64,000 bases of DNA from Paenibacillus sp. Soil750. Lineage in GTDB: Bacteria > Bacillota > Bacilli > Paenibacillales > NBRC-103111. Positions 8,118 to 15,908 of the stretch are shown here, piece after piece. The stretch lies in NCBI RefSeq assembly GCF_001428045.1, contig NZ_LMSD01000012.1:434101-498100 (forward strand). The letters run 5' to 3'. The notes under the pieces are model-generated. The model was not told the origin of the DNA, made no database searches, and saw only the letters and a list, made by a program, of their open reading frames with translations. Both the position numbers and the translations under genes were made by a program. Each line of letters begins with the position of its first letter. Positions within the stretch are counted from its first letter, which is position 1.

Positions 8118-9293
8118 CTATGCCAAAAGCCCAAGCTTCTTTCCAGCTATAACTAACGCATCAATAGCAAAATCAAGATCTTCTAACGTATGCTTTGCCG
8201 TAACAATGAACCGCACGCGGCCTTTATCCATCGCGACCGTCGGGAAGACAATGCCTTGCGCGAACACGCCTTGCTGCAGCAGCAAATCTGAGAACAACAT
8301 CGCCTTGGCCGGCTCGCCGACGATGACGGGTACGATTGGCGTTTCGCTAGCGCCCGTGTCGAAACCAAGCGCCTGCACCTTCGTGCGGAAGTAGGTCGCG
8401 TTCGACCATAACCTGCCAATCAACGATTCGCTTTGCTTTAGCACGCGAATTGCAGCCAAGCAGGTTGCGGCCACCGAAGGCGGCGCAGAGGTGCTGAACA
8501 GAAATGGTCGTGCCTTCTGGATCAGGAAATTCTTCAGCACTTGATCGCCAGCCACATAACCACCAACCGCTCCAACCGCTTTAGACAACGTGCCTACTTG
8601 AATGTGTACGCGTCCGTTCAAGCCAAAGTGGTCCGTGGACCCTTTGCCGTTGCGTCCCAACACGCCGCTCGCATGGGCGTCGTCAACAAACACGATGGCG
8701 TCGTATTTCTCCGCCAACTCAACAATGGCGGGGAGCGGTGCAATATCACCGTCCATGCTGAACACGCCGTCGGTTACCACGACGCGCTTCGCAAATGATC
8801 TGCACTCGCGAAGCACTGCCTCGAGCTGGTCCATATCCTTATGCGCATAAATGCGGCGCTGCGCTTTTGTCAATCGGATGCCGTCGATAATGCTGGCATG
8901 GTTCAACTCATCGCTGATGACGACATCATCAGTCCCCAAAATCGTCATCACACCTTGGTTCGTTGTGAAGCCGGATTGGAACACCAAAGCGGCTTCCGTT
9001 CCTTTGAATGCCGCCAGCTCTTGCTCCAACTGGTCATGAATGTCCAACGTGCCGGTTATCGTTCGTACGGAGCCGCTGCCAACTCCATATTGTTCAATTG
9101 CTTGGATGGCTGCCTTTTTCAAATCCGGATGATTCGTCAGCCCCAAGTAGTTATTTGAAGACATCTGCAGTACGCGACGACCACCGATGTTCATCCAGGT
9201 GTCAGAGCCGGACTCCCACACAGAAATTGGACGATAACGTCCCTCCTTCTTCAATTGTTCCAGTTCATGCTCAAGTGAGCTCCAATTGGCCAT
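8118..9293 (-). CDS. kbl: Glycine C-acetyltransferase (2-amino-3-ketobutyrate CoA ligase)
   Basis: A PLP enzyme that cleaves 2-amino-3-ketobutyrate with CoA to glycine and acetyl-CoA, the second step of threonine breakdown. The 391 residues show the alpha-oxoamine synthase pattern: SSNNYLGLTNHP near the N-terminus, FVDDAHASGVLG (Asp and His contact the PLP ring) and the Schiff-base lysine in TLSKAVGAVGGYV. The ATG at 9293 (MANWSSLEHEL) is chosen over the ORF start at 9332 because AAGGAGG lies upstream. It overlaps the end of tdh by 23 bases, so the two are one operon. BioF-type synthases share the fold, but the tdh neighbour decides the call. Confidence 0.93.
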   Translation of the reverse strand: MANWSSLEHELEQLKKEGRYRPISVWESGSDTWMNIGGRRVLQMSSNNYLGLTNHPDLKKAAIQAIEQYGVGSGSVRTITGTLDIHDQLEQELAAFKGTEAALVFQSGFTTNQGVMTILGTDDVVISDELNHASIIDGIRLTKAQRRIYAHKDMDQLEAVLRECRSFAKRVVVTDGVFSMDGDIAPLPAIVELAEKYDAIVFVDDAHASGVLGRNGKGSTDHFGLNGRVHIQVGTLSKAVGAVGGYVAGDQVLKNFLIQKARPFLFSTSAPPSVAATCLAAIRVLKQSESLIGRLWSNATYFRTKVQALGFDTGASETPIVPVIVGEPAKAMLFSDLLLQQGVFAQGIVFPTVAMDKGRVRFIVTAKHTLEDLDFAIDALVIAGKKLGLLA

Positions 9294-10365
9294 ATTCGAT
9301 TTCCTCCTTCTGCCGCAGCGGCATACTGTCATGTGTGAATATCACTTTGCCACATAGTCCGGAAGCCATTAGGTCAAACGCTTCCTCAAAACGATCCAGC
9401 GTAAATGTATGTGTAATTAGGGGGCGCAGGTCAATTCGTTTCTGCTCAAGCAGCCCCTTCAGCTGATACCAGGTCTGGTACATGCGCCGGCCGGTTATCC
9501 CTTCAATCCGAAGTCCTTTGAAGATAATATGTTTGGATAAGTCCAGCGAAACCTCTTTGGTCGGAATCCCTAGCAAGGATAATCGAGCAGCCGGAGCCGC
9601 AGCTTCGAAGCCAGCGCGAATGGCATCCGCATGGCCAGACATTTCCAGCACGACCTCAGCGCCTTCTCCAGCAGTAGCAGCCATAATCGCGTCTGCAAGT
9701 GGAGTTTGGGTGCTGTTAATCATGATGTCGGCTCCCATCTGCCTAGCCAACTCCAATCGGTATGGATTCACGTCGGCTGCGATGACCAAACCTGCCCCGC
9801 TAGCCTTCGCAACGGCGACAGCCATCAGACCGATCGGCCCAACGCCGATGATGGCAACCGACTTGCCAACGATATCCCCCGAAAGCACCGTTTGCACCGC
9901 ATTGCCTAACGGATCTTGCAAACAGCCGATCTCGTAAGGCATGTCTGCGCGGTTATGGATCACGTTAGACGCCTTCACGACCGCATACTCCGCGAAGCAG
10001 CCAGGCATTGTAATACCGAAACTGCGCGTGTGCGGACAGACGTGTGCGTTGCCCGTACGGCAAGTTTTGCATACACCGCAAACCATGTGCCCTTCAGCCG
10101 AGATGTGATCCCCGGGCTTTACGTGCTTCACATCGTTGCCCACTTCCACGACGATACCCGCAAATTCGTGACCAAATACATTCGGCGTAACGACTGCGCT
10201 TTCGGCCCAAGAGTCCCATTTATAAATGTGCACATCCGTACCACAGATTGAAGTCGCTTTTACCCGAACCAACACTTCATCCGGCCCATAGCTTGGAATC
10301 GGCAACTCCTTCAAAACGGCTCCCGGTGCTCGATGCGTTTTGACCAACCCCATCATCGTTCCCAT
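9271..10365 (-). CDS. tdh: L-threonine 3-dehydrogenase (zinc-dependent MDR family)
   Basis: Oxidises L-threonine to 2-amino-3-ketobutyrate with NAD+, feeding kbl. The 364 residues contain the catalytic zinc motif SICGTDVHIYKWDSW and GHEFAG, the four-cysteine structural zinc loop CGVCKTCRTGNAHVC, and the Rossmann motif IIGVGPIGLMAV. Homologues are about 345 residues; the extra length is a C-terminal tail of about 20 residues that overlaps kbl. The ATG at 10365 follows AGGGGGAATATACG. Its promoter carries repeated GCGTTATA boxes likely bound by the divergent XRE regulator. Confidence 0.93.
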   Translation of the reverse strand: MGTMMGLVKTHRAPGAVLKELPIPSYGPDEVLVRVKATSICGTDVHIYKWDSWAESAVVTPNVFGHEFAGIVVEVGNDVKHVKPGDHISAEGHMVCGVCKTCRTGNAHVCPHTRSFGITMPGCFAEYAVVKASNVIHNRADMPYEIGCLQDPLGNAVQTVLSGDIVGKSVAIIGVGPIGLMAVAVAKASGAGLVIAADVNPYRLELARQMGADIMINSTQTPLADAIMAATAGEGAEVVLEMSGHADAIRAGFEAAAPAARLSLLGIPTKEVSLDLSKHIIFKGLRIEGITGRRMYQTWYQLKGLLEQKRIDLRPLITHTFTLDRFEEAFDLMASGLCGKVIFTHDSMPLRQKEEIEYGQLELT

Positions 10366-10392
10366 CGTATATTCCCCCTGATTACAAAAAAT

Positions 10393-10458
10393 ACGTTATA
10401 GTATATTTTTGTGCGTTATACAACTCTCATACATCATATTATACACATGTGCGTTATA
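10393..10458 (-). promoter_or_regulatory. tdh-kbl promoter with three GCGTTATA-type boxes
   Basis: On the minus strand -35 TTGTAT (10418-10423) and -10 TATAAC (10395-10400) are 17 bases apart. Boxes ACGTTATA (10393-10400), GCGTTATA (10413-10420) and GCGTTATA (10451-10458) lie in the same orientation at 20- and 38-base steps, close to whole helical turns. Two of them overlap the -10 and -35 elements. This layout suits repression by the protein encoded at 10585. Confidence 0.55.
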
Positions 10459-10584
10459 TTGTATATAGGGTTTCCGCCTATGAATTAAAAATTTTCTAGG
10501 AGTCGTTTGCCAATTGGTAGGGTTGGTTTATAATGAGGAATAGCAAATCGACCGTTTTCGTTAGGTAGGCAGGAGGAACCATTA

Positions 10585-11151
10585 GTGGAACAAGAGCACG
10601 AACAGATTCATAAAAAAATCGGCAAAAGCCTGCAAGCGATTCGTAAAGCGAGGTCGTTGAGCTTAGATCAGGTGGCAGAGCTAACCGGTGTGAGTAAAGC
10701 AATGTTGGGACAAATTGAACGCGGAGATTCGAATCCGACCATCTCGATCCTTTGGAAGATCGTGAATGGCCTTCATATTTCTTTTACATCATTGATTGAA
10801 GATGAGGAGCCGAAGGTAACACATTTTCGCTTCTCCGACACAGAACCCTTGATGGAAGAAGACGGCCACTATCGAGCGTTCCCGCTCATTCCTTTTGATC
10901 AGAAGAAGCAATTCGAAATTTATACGGTCGAGATGGATCCCGGCTGCAGTCACGCGTCGGAGCCTCATAATGAAGGCGTTGAGGAATACATCCTTATGAT
11001 GCAGGGCAGTCTTGAAGTGACGTTTCACCAAGAAACTTTCCAAATGACGGTGGGAGATGCTATTCATTTCTCTGCTGATCAACCGCATACGTACCGGAAT
11101 ACCGCAGATATCAAAACCATGTACCATACGATCATTGTGTATCCTTCGTGA
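10585..11151 (+). CDS. XRE-family regulator with cupin domain
   Basis: A 188-residue regulator with an N-terminal helix-turn-helix (about residues 12-65: LDQVAELTGVSKAMLGQIER) and a C-terminal cupin (about 105-185) with EPHNEGVEEYILMMQGSLEV and the second motif DAIHFSADQPHTYRN. Such proteins sense small ligands through the cupin and repress or activate amino-acid catabolic genes. The start is GTG at 10585, ten bases after AGGAGG. It is divergent from tdh-kbl, the likely target, with threonine or glycine as possible signals (inference). Confidence 0.88.
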   Translation: MEQEHEQIHKKIGKSLQAIRKARSLSLDQVAELTGVSKAMLGQIERGDSNPTISILWKIVNGLHISFTSLIEDEEPKVTHFRFSDTEPLMEEDGHYRAFPLIPFDQKKQFEIYTVEMDPGCSHASEPHNEGVEEYILMMQGSLEVTFHQETFQMTVGDAIHFSADQPHTYRNTADIKTMYHTIIVYPS

Positions 11152-11194
11152 ATTACTGCTTGTGAGCGTTAATTCTTCATTGCTAGATGTCGAA

Positions 11195-11227
11195 AACCCA
11201 CCGCAATAGAAAAGCGGTGGGTTTTTT
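11195..11227 (+). terminator. Terminator between convergent genes
   Basis: AAACCCACCGC and GCGGTGGGTTT form a strong stem with a nine-base loop, followed by TTTTTT on the plus strand and by TTTTC on the minus strand. It can end both the XRE gene and the oppositely oriented metallopeptidase gene. Confidence 0.85.
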
Positions 11228-11230
11228 CCA

Positions 11231-12247
11231 CTAGACGAATTGTTGAAACCGAAGCATTTCCTCAAACAAGACGAAGTGACTGTCTAGAATCTCATCTGGT
11301 GTTAGTTTCACGCCTGGAGCCGCAAGCCCCATGTTCGATTCAAAGGTCATACTCATGCCTCCGCAGACATGATGGATGGCAGAGGTCAGATTGAACGAAG
11401 GATGAGCGACAACCCCCTCTCCGACCACTAATTGATTTCGTTCTACAAAAGGCAACCCCTGTTTGGCAAAAGCAACAGAAAGCTGCTGATTAAACGCTTG
11501 TTGCTTTTGCATGACCACATAGGGCAAATAGTGAATCTCCACAAAGTGATTGGCGTTATTCGCGCCCCCGTGCAGCTGCACGGTCAGATCCGGCGCTTCC
11601 CCATCCGCAAGCTCTAGCAGCGCACGGGTTTCTTGCGCCATCGGGACAAAGAAATTATCATGCATCAGATTCACACCATCATCGTTAAAATAAGAACCTA
11701 GAAAATCCGAAGCCTCTTTAATCGGATGCACAGCCTTGCAGTCCGGCCACCCACAGAGCGAACCATCTTTCCACGTTCCTTGCATGTAATACACAGACTG
11801 CTCAAATGGCACTTCGATGAGTGAATCGATCGGCAAGCGGGCTCGGCCATCTGGATTCATGCACGGAATAAGAAGCAACCGGAATTTAGGCGCATTTTCC
11901 AAAATGTAATCATGTCGTTTCCCCCGGAAATCCGTTCCGGTTTCAAGGAGGTGAATGAGGTTCATAACAGCCACTATCCCCTCTAGCTCCCCTCCGTGAA
12001 CGCCTCCGATCAGCAATAACACAGGCTTGTTTCCCTTGGTTTTATCCGCGTAATGCTTCGGATTGCCCGCTCCGCAGGCTGAATTGTAGTTCGCTTTTCG
12101 CTCAAAACTATCCTTCTCACCATATGCGACGGTATAAATGCTTCTTCCACCCGCCGATTCCGTAAGCACACTCGTGGTTCCCCGCTTCACACTGTGTACA
12201 CAAGCTTCAATCTCCGATAATTGACTCTTCCAATACGGGATTCGCAT
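11231..12247 (-). CDS. M14-type zinc carboxypeptidase-like protein
   Basis: A 338-residue cytoplasmic protein without a signal peptide. It has the M14 zinc site: His and Glu in GGVHGGELEG (about residues 82-91), the substrate-binding NPDGR motif (about 132-136), a third ligand in TVQLHGGANN and a candidate catalytic Glu in TFESNMGL. M14 enzymes cleave C-terminal amino acids, isopeptide or amide bonds; succinylglutamate desuccinylase-like members also exist. Specificity cannot be read from the sequence. It starts 16 bases after the last permease gene of importer 1, so it probably acts on an imported compound, perhaps an amide- or peptide-linked sugar (inference). Its end faces the terminator at 11195. 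Confidence 0.75.
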   Translation of the reverse strand: MRIPYWKSQLSEIEACVHSVKRGTTSVLTESAGGRSIYTVAYGEKDSFERKANYNSACGAGNPKHYADKTKGNKPVLLLIGGVHGGELEGIVAVMNLIHLLETGTDFRGKRHDYILENAPKFRLLLIPCMNPDGRARLPIDSLIEVPFEQSVYYMQGTWKDGSLCGWPDCKAVHPIKEASDFLGSYFNDDGVNLMHDNFFVPMAQETRALLELADGEAPDLTVQLHGGANNANHFVEIHYLPYVVMQKQQAFNQQLSVAFAKQGLPFVERNQLVVGEGVVAHPSFNLTSAIHHVCGGMSMTFESNMGLAAPGVKLTPDEILDSHFVLFEEMLRFQQFV

Positions 12248-12263
12248 CCTCTTCCCTTCCCCC

Positions 12264-13130
12264 TTACCCTTTGACTGACCCCATCATGGCGCCTTTGACA
12301 AAATGCTTTTGAATAAACGGATAGACGAGCAGAATGGGCAGTGTACCCACCAAAATAACGGCATATTTGAGTGACTCCAGCACGACTTGCTTATTGCCGA
12401 TCGCCGAGCTTACGGTCATATCCGTCATTTGACCGACGAGTACGATGTTCCGAATGGTCACTTGCAGTGGGAACAGATCTGCATTCCGAATAAAGATTAG
12501 AGCGTAGAAGAAATTACCCCAAATTTGCACGGCATAGAATAACGAGATCGTCATGATAACCGGCTTAGAAAGAGGCAGAACGACGTTAATCAGGATGCCA
12601 AGATCCGATAGCCCGTCAATTTTCCCTGACTCCTCGAGTTCCTTTGGAATGCCTTGAAAGAACGTTCGCATAATGATTAAGTACCAAGAGGACACAAGTC
12701 CGGGCAGCACCATAGCCCATATGGTATCCAGCAGCCCATAATTGCGGACAACGAGATACGTGGGAATTAAGCCGCCAGAGAACAACATGGTAAATACAAT
12801 CATGAGCATGAATGTTTTGCCAAAAACGAGGTTCCTTCTCGATAAGGAATAGGCTCCCATCGTCGTGAAGATCAGCGAAAGTGTGGTTCCCAGCACGACA
12901 TAAATGAGCGTATTTTTGTATCCTATAAGGATGCGCTCATCACGAAGAACGGCGGTGTAAGCGTCAAAGTTGATGCCTTTGGGCCACAGACTGATTTGAT
13001 TCGTCGTCACGTTATCCGCGGAGCTTATAGAAACTGCTGCCATGTGAAGGAAGGGAAACAGCATGGTGCAAGCAAAAATTCCCAGCAGCAAGATGTTGGC
13101 CATATCAAAAAAACTTCTACGCTTGAGCAT
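12264..13130 (-). CDS. CUT1 sugar ABC transporter permease 1b (LplC/YtcP-type)
   Basis: A 288-residue inner-membrane permease with six predicted transmembrane helices. The family hallmark TMLFSGGLIPTYLVV is in the middle, and the EAA loop is ELEESGKIDGLSDLGILI followed by LPLSKP, which contacts the ATPase. It ends with the usual FVKGAMMGSVKG. It pairs with the permease at 13145 and the binding protein at 14154. No ATPase gene is nearby; these systems normally borrow a shared MsmX/MsmK-type ATPase encoded elsewhere. Confidence 0.9.
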   Translation of the reverse strand: MLKRRSFFDMANILLLGIFACTMLFPFLHMAAVSISSADNVTTNQISLWPKGINFDAYTAVLRDERILIGYKNTLIYVVLGTTLSLIFTTMGAYSLSRRNLVFGKTFMLMIVFTMLFSGGLIPTYLVVRNYGLLDTIWAMVLPGLVSSWYLIIMRTFFQGIPKELEESGKIDGLSDLGILINVVLPLSKPVIMTISLFYAVQIWGNFFYALIFIRNADLFPLQVTIRNIVLVGQMTDMTVSSAIGNKQVVLESLKYAVILVGTLPILLVYPFIQKHFVKGAMMGSVKG

Positions 13131-13144
13131 ACAACGTCACTCCC

Positions 13145-14053
13145 TTACCATAGGCTAGTTTCTCCGAATCTGCGGCTGAGTTTATTGCTTGCGTAGACAA
13201 GTATGAATCCAATGATACCCATAAATAAATCAATGGCCGTCCCATAGCTGAAGCCTCCTTGCAAAATGCCAATCCGATAGACGTATGTGGAGATAATGTC
13301 TGATGTATCATACGTAGCTGCATTGGATAACAGAAACACCTTTTCAAAACCGATTTCGAGCACTTGCCCGATTTGTAAAATGAACATGATGACGATCGTC
13401 GTCGCCATGCCAGGCAGCGTCACATGCCAAATTTGCTTGAATCTGCCCGCTCCATCCATTCTCGCCGCTTCATACTGCTGAGGATCAATCGTCGTGATAG
13501 CCGCCAGAAAAATAATAGAACCCCATCCCACTTGTTGCCAAATTTCCGAGGTCACATAGATGGTACGAAACCATTCGGATTCCTGCAAAAAACTGATAGG
13601 TGGGATACCGAACCCTTGCAGCAAGTGACTAACCCAACCAGAACTTGGAGACAACAGCATCACAATAATACTGGATACAACGACAGTGGATAAAAAATAA
13701 GGCAGATAGCTCACCGACTGAACGAATCGCTTGTAATGTGATCCTCGCAGTTCATTTAGCATGAGGGCGAGAATAATAGGTGCGGGAAAGCCAAATAAAA
13801 GCTTATATCCCCCAAGGAGAACTGTGTTTTTAATGATAACCAAGGCATCCCGATTTTCAAGAAACAGCTTGTAATACTTAAGTCCGACCCACTCGCTCCC
13901 AGCGATTCCCTTAAACAAATTGTAGTCCATGAAGGAAATGACAATGCCGAACATCGGGACATATTTGAACAGGATATAATACACAAGTACAGGAGCCAGC
14001 AGTAGTAAAAAAGTTCGGTCTCGACTCATTTGCCTGAAGATGGATGGTTTCAA
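13145..14053 (-). CDS. CUT1 sugar ABC transporter permease 1a (LplB-type)
   Basis: A 302-residue permease with six predicted transmembrane helices, the family start LLLLAPVLVYYILFKYVPMF and the EAA motif EAARMDGAGRFKQIWHVTLP. The frame is open to an ATG at 14092, but that start lies inside the intercistronic hairpin. A TTG at 14053 sits nine bases behind AGGAAGGGG and gives the usual N-terminus (MKPSIFRQMSRDRTF), so I choose it. It follows the binding-protein gene and precedes permease 1b by 14 bases. Confidence 0.88.
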   Translation of the reverse strand: MKPSIFRQMSRDRTFLLLLAPVLVYYILFKYVPMFGIVISFMDYNLFKGIAGSEWVGLKYYKLFLENRDALVIIKNTVLLGGYKLLFGFPAPIILALMLNELRGSHYKRFVQSVSYLPYFLSTVVVSSIIVMLLSPSSGWVSHLLQGFGIPPISFLQESEWFRTIYVTSEIWQQVGWGSIIFLAAITTIDPQQYEAARMDGAGRFKQIWHVTLPGMATTIVIMFILQIGQVLEIGFEKVFLLSNAATYDTSDIISTYVYRIGILQGGFSYGTAIDLFMGIIGFILVYASNKLSRRFGETSLW

Positions 14054-14075
14054 CGACAAGTCCCCTTCCTGAAGC

Positions 14076-14115
14076 GAGAAGGCTGAAGTCAAGCTAAATG
14101 ACGTTCAGCCTTCTC
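14076..14115 (-). terminator. Intercistronic hairpin between binding protein 1 and permease 1a
   Basis: A perfect 12-base stem GAGAAGGCTGAA/TTCAGCCTTCTC with a 16-base loop is followed on the minus strand by GCTTCAGG, without a T-run. It probably protects the 3' end of the binding-protein message or partly terminates, so that less permease than binding protein is made. Confidence 0.6.
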
Positions 14116-14153
14116 ATTATTACAGCAATAGATGTTAAAACGTCAAATCAACG

Positions 14154-15719
14154 CTATTTTGTGTTCTTTTTCAATCGATCAAGACCAGTTTGATACGTGT
14201 CAATGAGCTTTTGCGCACCTATTTTATTGAGCTCAGCAATGAATCTATCCCACTCGGTTATCGGCGTTTCGCCCATAATAAATTTGGCTACGGAAGATTC
14301 GTAGTATTTATTCAGTTGGTCCTCGATCACCGAAATCGAGCTTTTTTCTTCGCTCGTAAGCGGAGGTAAAGCATTGATCACTGGGAAATGATATTTCGCC
14401 GCCTCATCAAAAGAAAACCGTTCATTTTCATTGCTGAGCGACTTCGACGACTCAAAATCAACGACACCATACGCGCCTGTGGTCATAAGACCCAGCTCTT
14501 TGCGTAGGTCATTAGGCGTTTTGAATTGCGGCAGAAACTTACGCTTTCCGTTCTCAACAGTGAAGGATTCCCCTTCCTTCCCCCAGCTCAGGAGGTCCTT
14601 TCCTTCCTTCGAGTAAATAAAATCAAGATATCGCAGCGCAGCGTCTAGGTTCTTCGTCTTGGAGGATACGGCAAAGCCATATTCTTCAAGATCCGCTTTC
14701 GGAATGTAGCCTTTGCTACCGTACCCGACCGGAGGCGCCATAAATTTGAGATGAGCCCCGTTCTGAAGCTGATCGTTCATAATCTCGATTTGACCAATAA
14801 ACTGAAGCGTCATAAACGATTTGTTCGTGGCAATGAACTGCGTCCACGCCTTATAGTCCATGGAAAGCCAATCCGGTGGCGTTAACCCTTCTTTATAAAA
14901 CTTATTCAAGTATTCCACCATTTTTTTGAATCCAGGATCGGTTGCCCCGTACTTGATTTTCCCGGTTGCTTTATCTTCAAAGAATCCCGGGTAGACGCCA
15001 AACGAAGGTCCGAAATATTTTAACGTATTAATGCCATGCCGGAAGACGAATGGGTAGCTATCAGGGTACTGTGCTTTCAGCTTTTTAGCCGTCTCGTAAA
15101 GTTCATCCCAGGTCTTAGGCTCTTGCAGGTTATTTTTCTTAAAAATATCGTCGCGATAAAAATACACGAGCTGATTCCCCGCACCCATGCCATCGTTCAG
15201 TACATGATACATTTCGCCTCCAGGTGAGGTAATTCGCTGGGTGACTTCCGGACGGGAAGCAAGGAACGATTTCAGATTCGGCATTTTATCCAAATGCTTG
15301 GAGAGATCGAGAAACGCACCTTGTGGACCATACTTCTGAGCGTCTGGCGGAAAGACCGACATCAGATCTGGCATATCGCCAGAAGCGATTGCGAGAGCGA
15401 GCGACTCCGGACCGGTTTGCGTTTCTTGATTAATGGTAATATTGGTCCGTTCCTTGATCCATTTCCATACTGCCCAATCTTTCTTGACCGGCCATGCTGG
15501 TGATAGATCAGTCAGCATACGAAGTGTTGCCGGTTCAGGCAATTTGGTTTGTGCCGTTGCGCTGGCAGATGCGCTCGGATTTGGAGCGGCACTTGAGGTT
15601 GCAGCAGGATTTTGTTGTCCTGTACAGCCAGTTAATAGAGCAGTTACCATGGTGACGGCCAGTGCGCCGCTTTTTACTTTTCTCTTTGGTATCAAGTTAC
15701 ATGCACCATCCCTTTTCAT
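14154..15719 (-). CDS. Extracellular solute-binding lipoprotein 1 (LplA-type, CUT1 importer)
   Basis: Captures an oligosaccharide outside the membrane and hands it to permeases 1a and 1b. About 521 residues, with a lipoprotein signal peptide ending in ALLTGC and then an Ala/Ser/Pro-rich tether. The body is a large LplA-like binding protein with aromatic-rich patches. ATG 15719 is the nearest upstream start; a TTG at 15695, nearer the hydrophobic segment, is a real alternative because AAGGGATGG lies before it. A cre-like site is 22 bases further upstream. It probably starts its own transcript. Confidence 0.88.
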   Translation of the reverse strand: MKRDGACNLIPKRKVKSGALAVTMVTALLTGCTGQQNPAATSSAAPNPSASASATAQTKLPEPATLRMLTDLSPAWPVKKDWAVWKWIKERTNITINQETQTGPESLALAIASGDMPDLMSVFPPDAQKYGPQGAFLDLSKHLDKMPNLKSFLASRPEVTQRITSPGGEMYHVLNDGMGAGNQLVYFYRDDIFKKNNLQEPKTWDELYETAKKLKAQYPDSYPFVFRHGINTLKYFGPSFGVYPGFFEDKATGKIKYGATDPGFKKMVEYLNKFYKEGLTPPDWLSMDYKAWTQFIATNKSFMTLQFIGQIEIMNDQLQNGAHLKFMAPPVGYGSKGYIPKADLEEYGFAVSSKTKNLDAALRYLDFIYSKEGKDLLSWGKEGESFTVENGKRKFLPQFKTPNDLRKELGLMTTGAYGVVDFESSKSLSNENERFSFDEAAKYHFPVINALPPLTSEEKSSISVIEDQLNKYYESSVAKFIMGETPITEWDRFIAELNKIGAQKLIDTYQTGLDRLKKNTK

Positions 15720-15740
15720 TGGTCTTAGAGCTAGCAGCAA

Positions 15741-15754
15741 TGAATGCGCTTACT
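15741..15754 (-). promoter_or_regulatory. cre-like site upstream of binding protein 1
   Basis: TGAATGCGCTTACT matches 12 of 14 positions of the CcpA consensus TGWNANCGNTNWCA. It lies just before the start of the importer 1 operon, where CcpA would repress when glucose is available. Confidence 0.35.
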
Positions 15755-15908
15755 ACCGCTATATCCTTGCTGATATCGTCATCATAAGGGAACATTTCAT
15801 ATGAGGTAAATCAGCAGAACCGAACAAGTTGCAACTACTTTCCGCTTTTCTAATAATAATACCATCTTCTGCAAAAAAGCTTATACACCTCCATGACCGC
15901 AGACTAGC

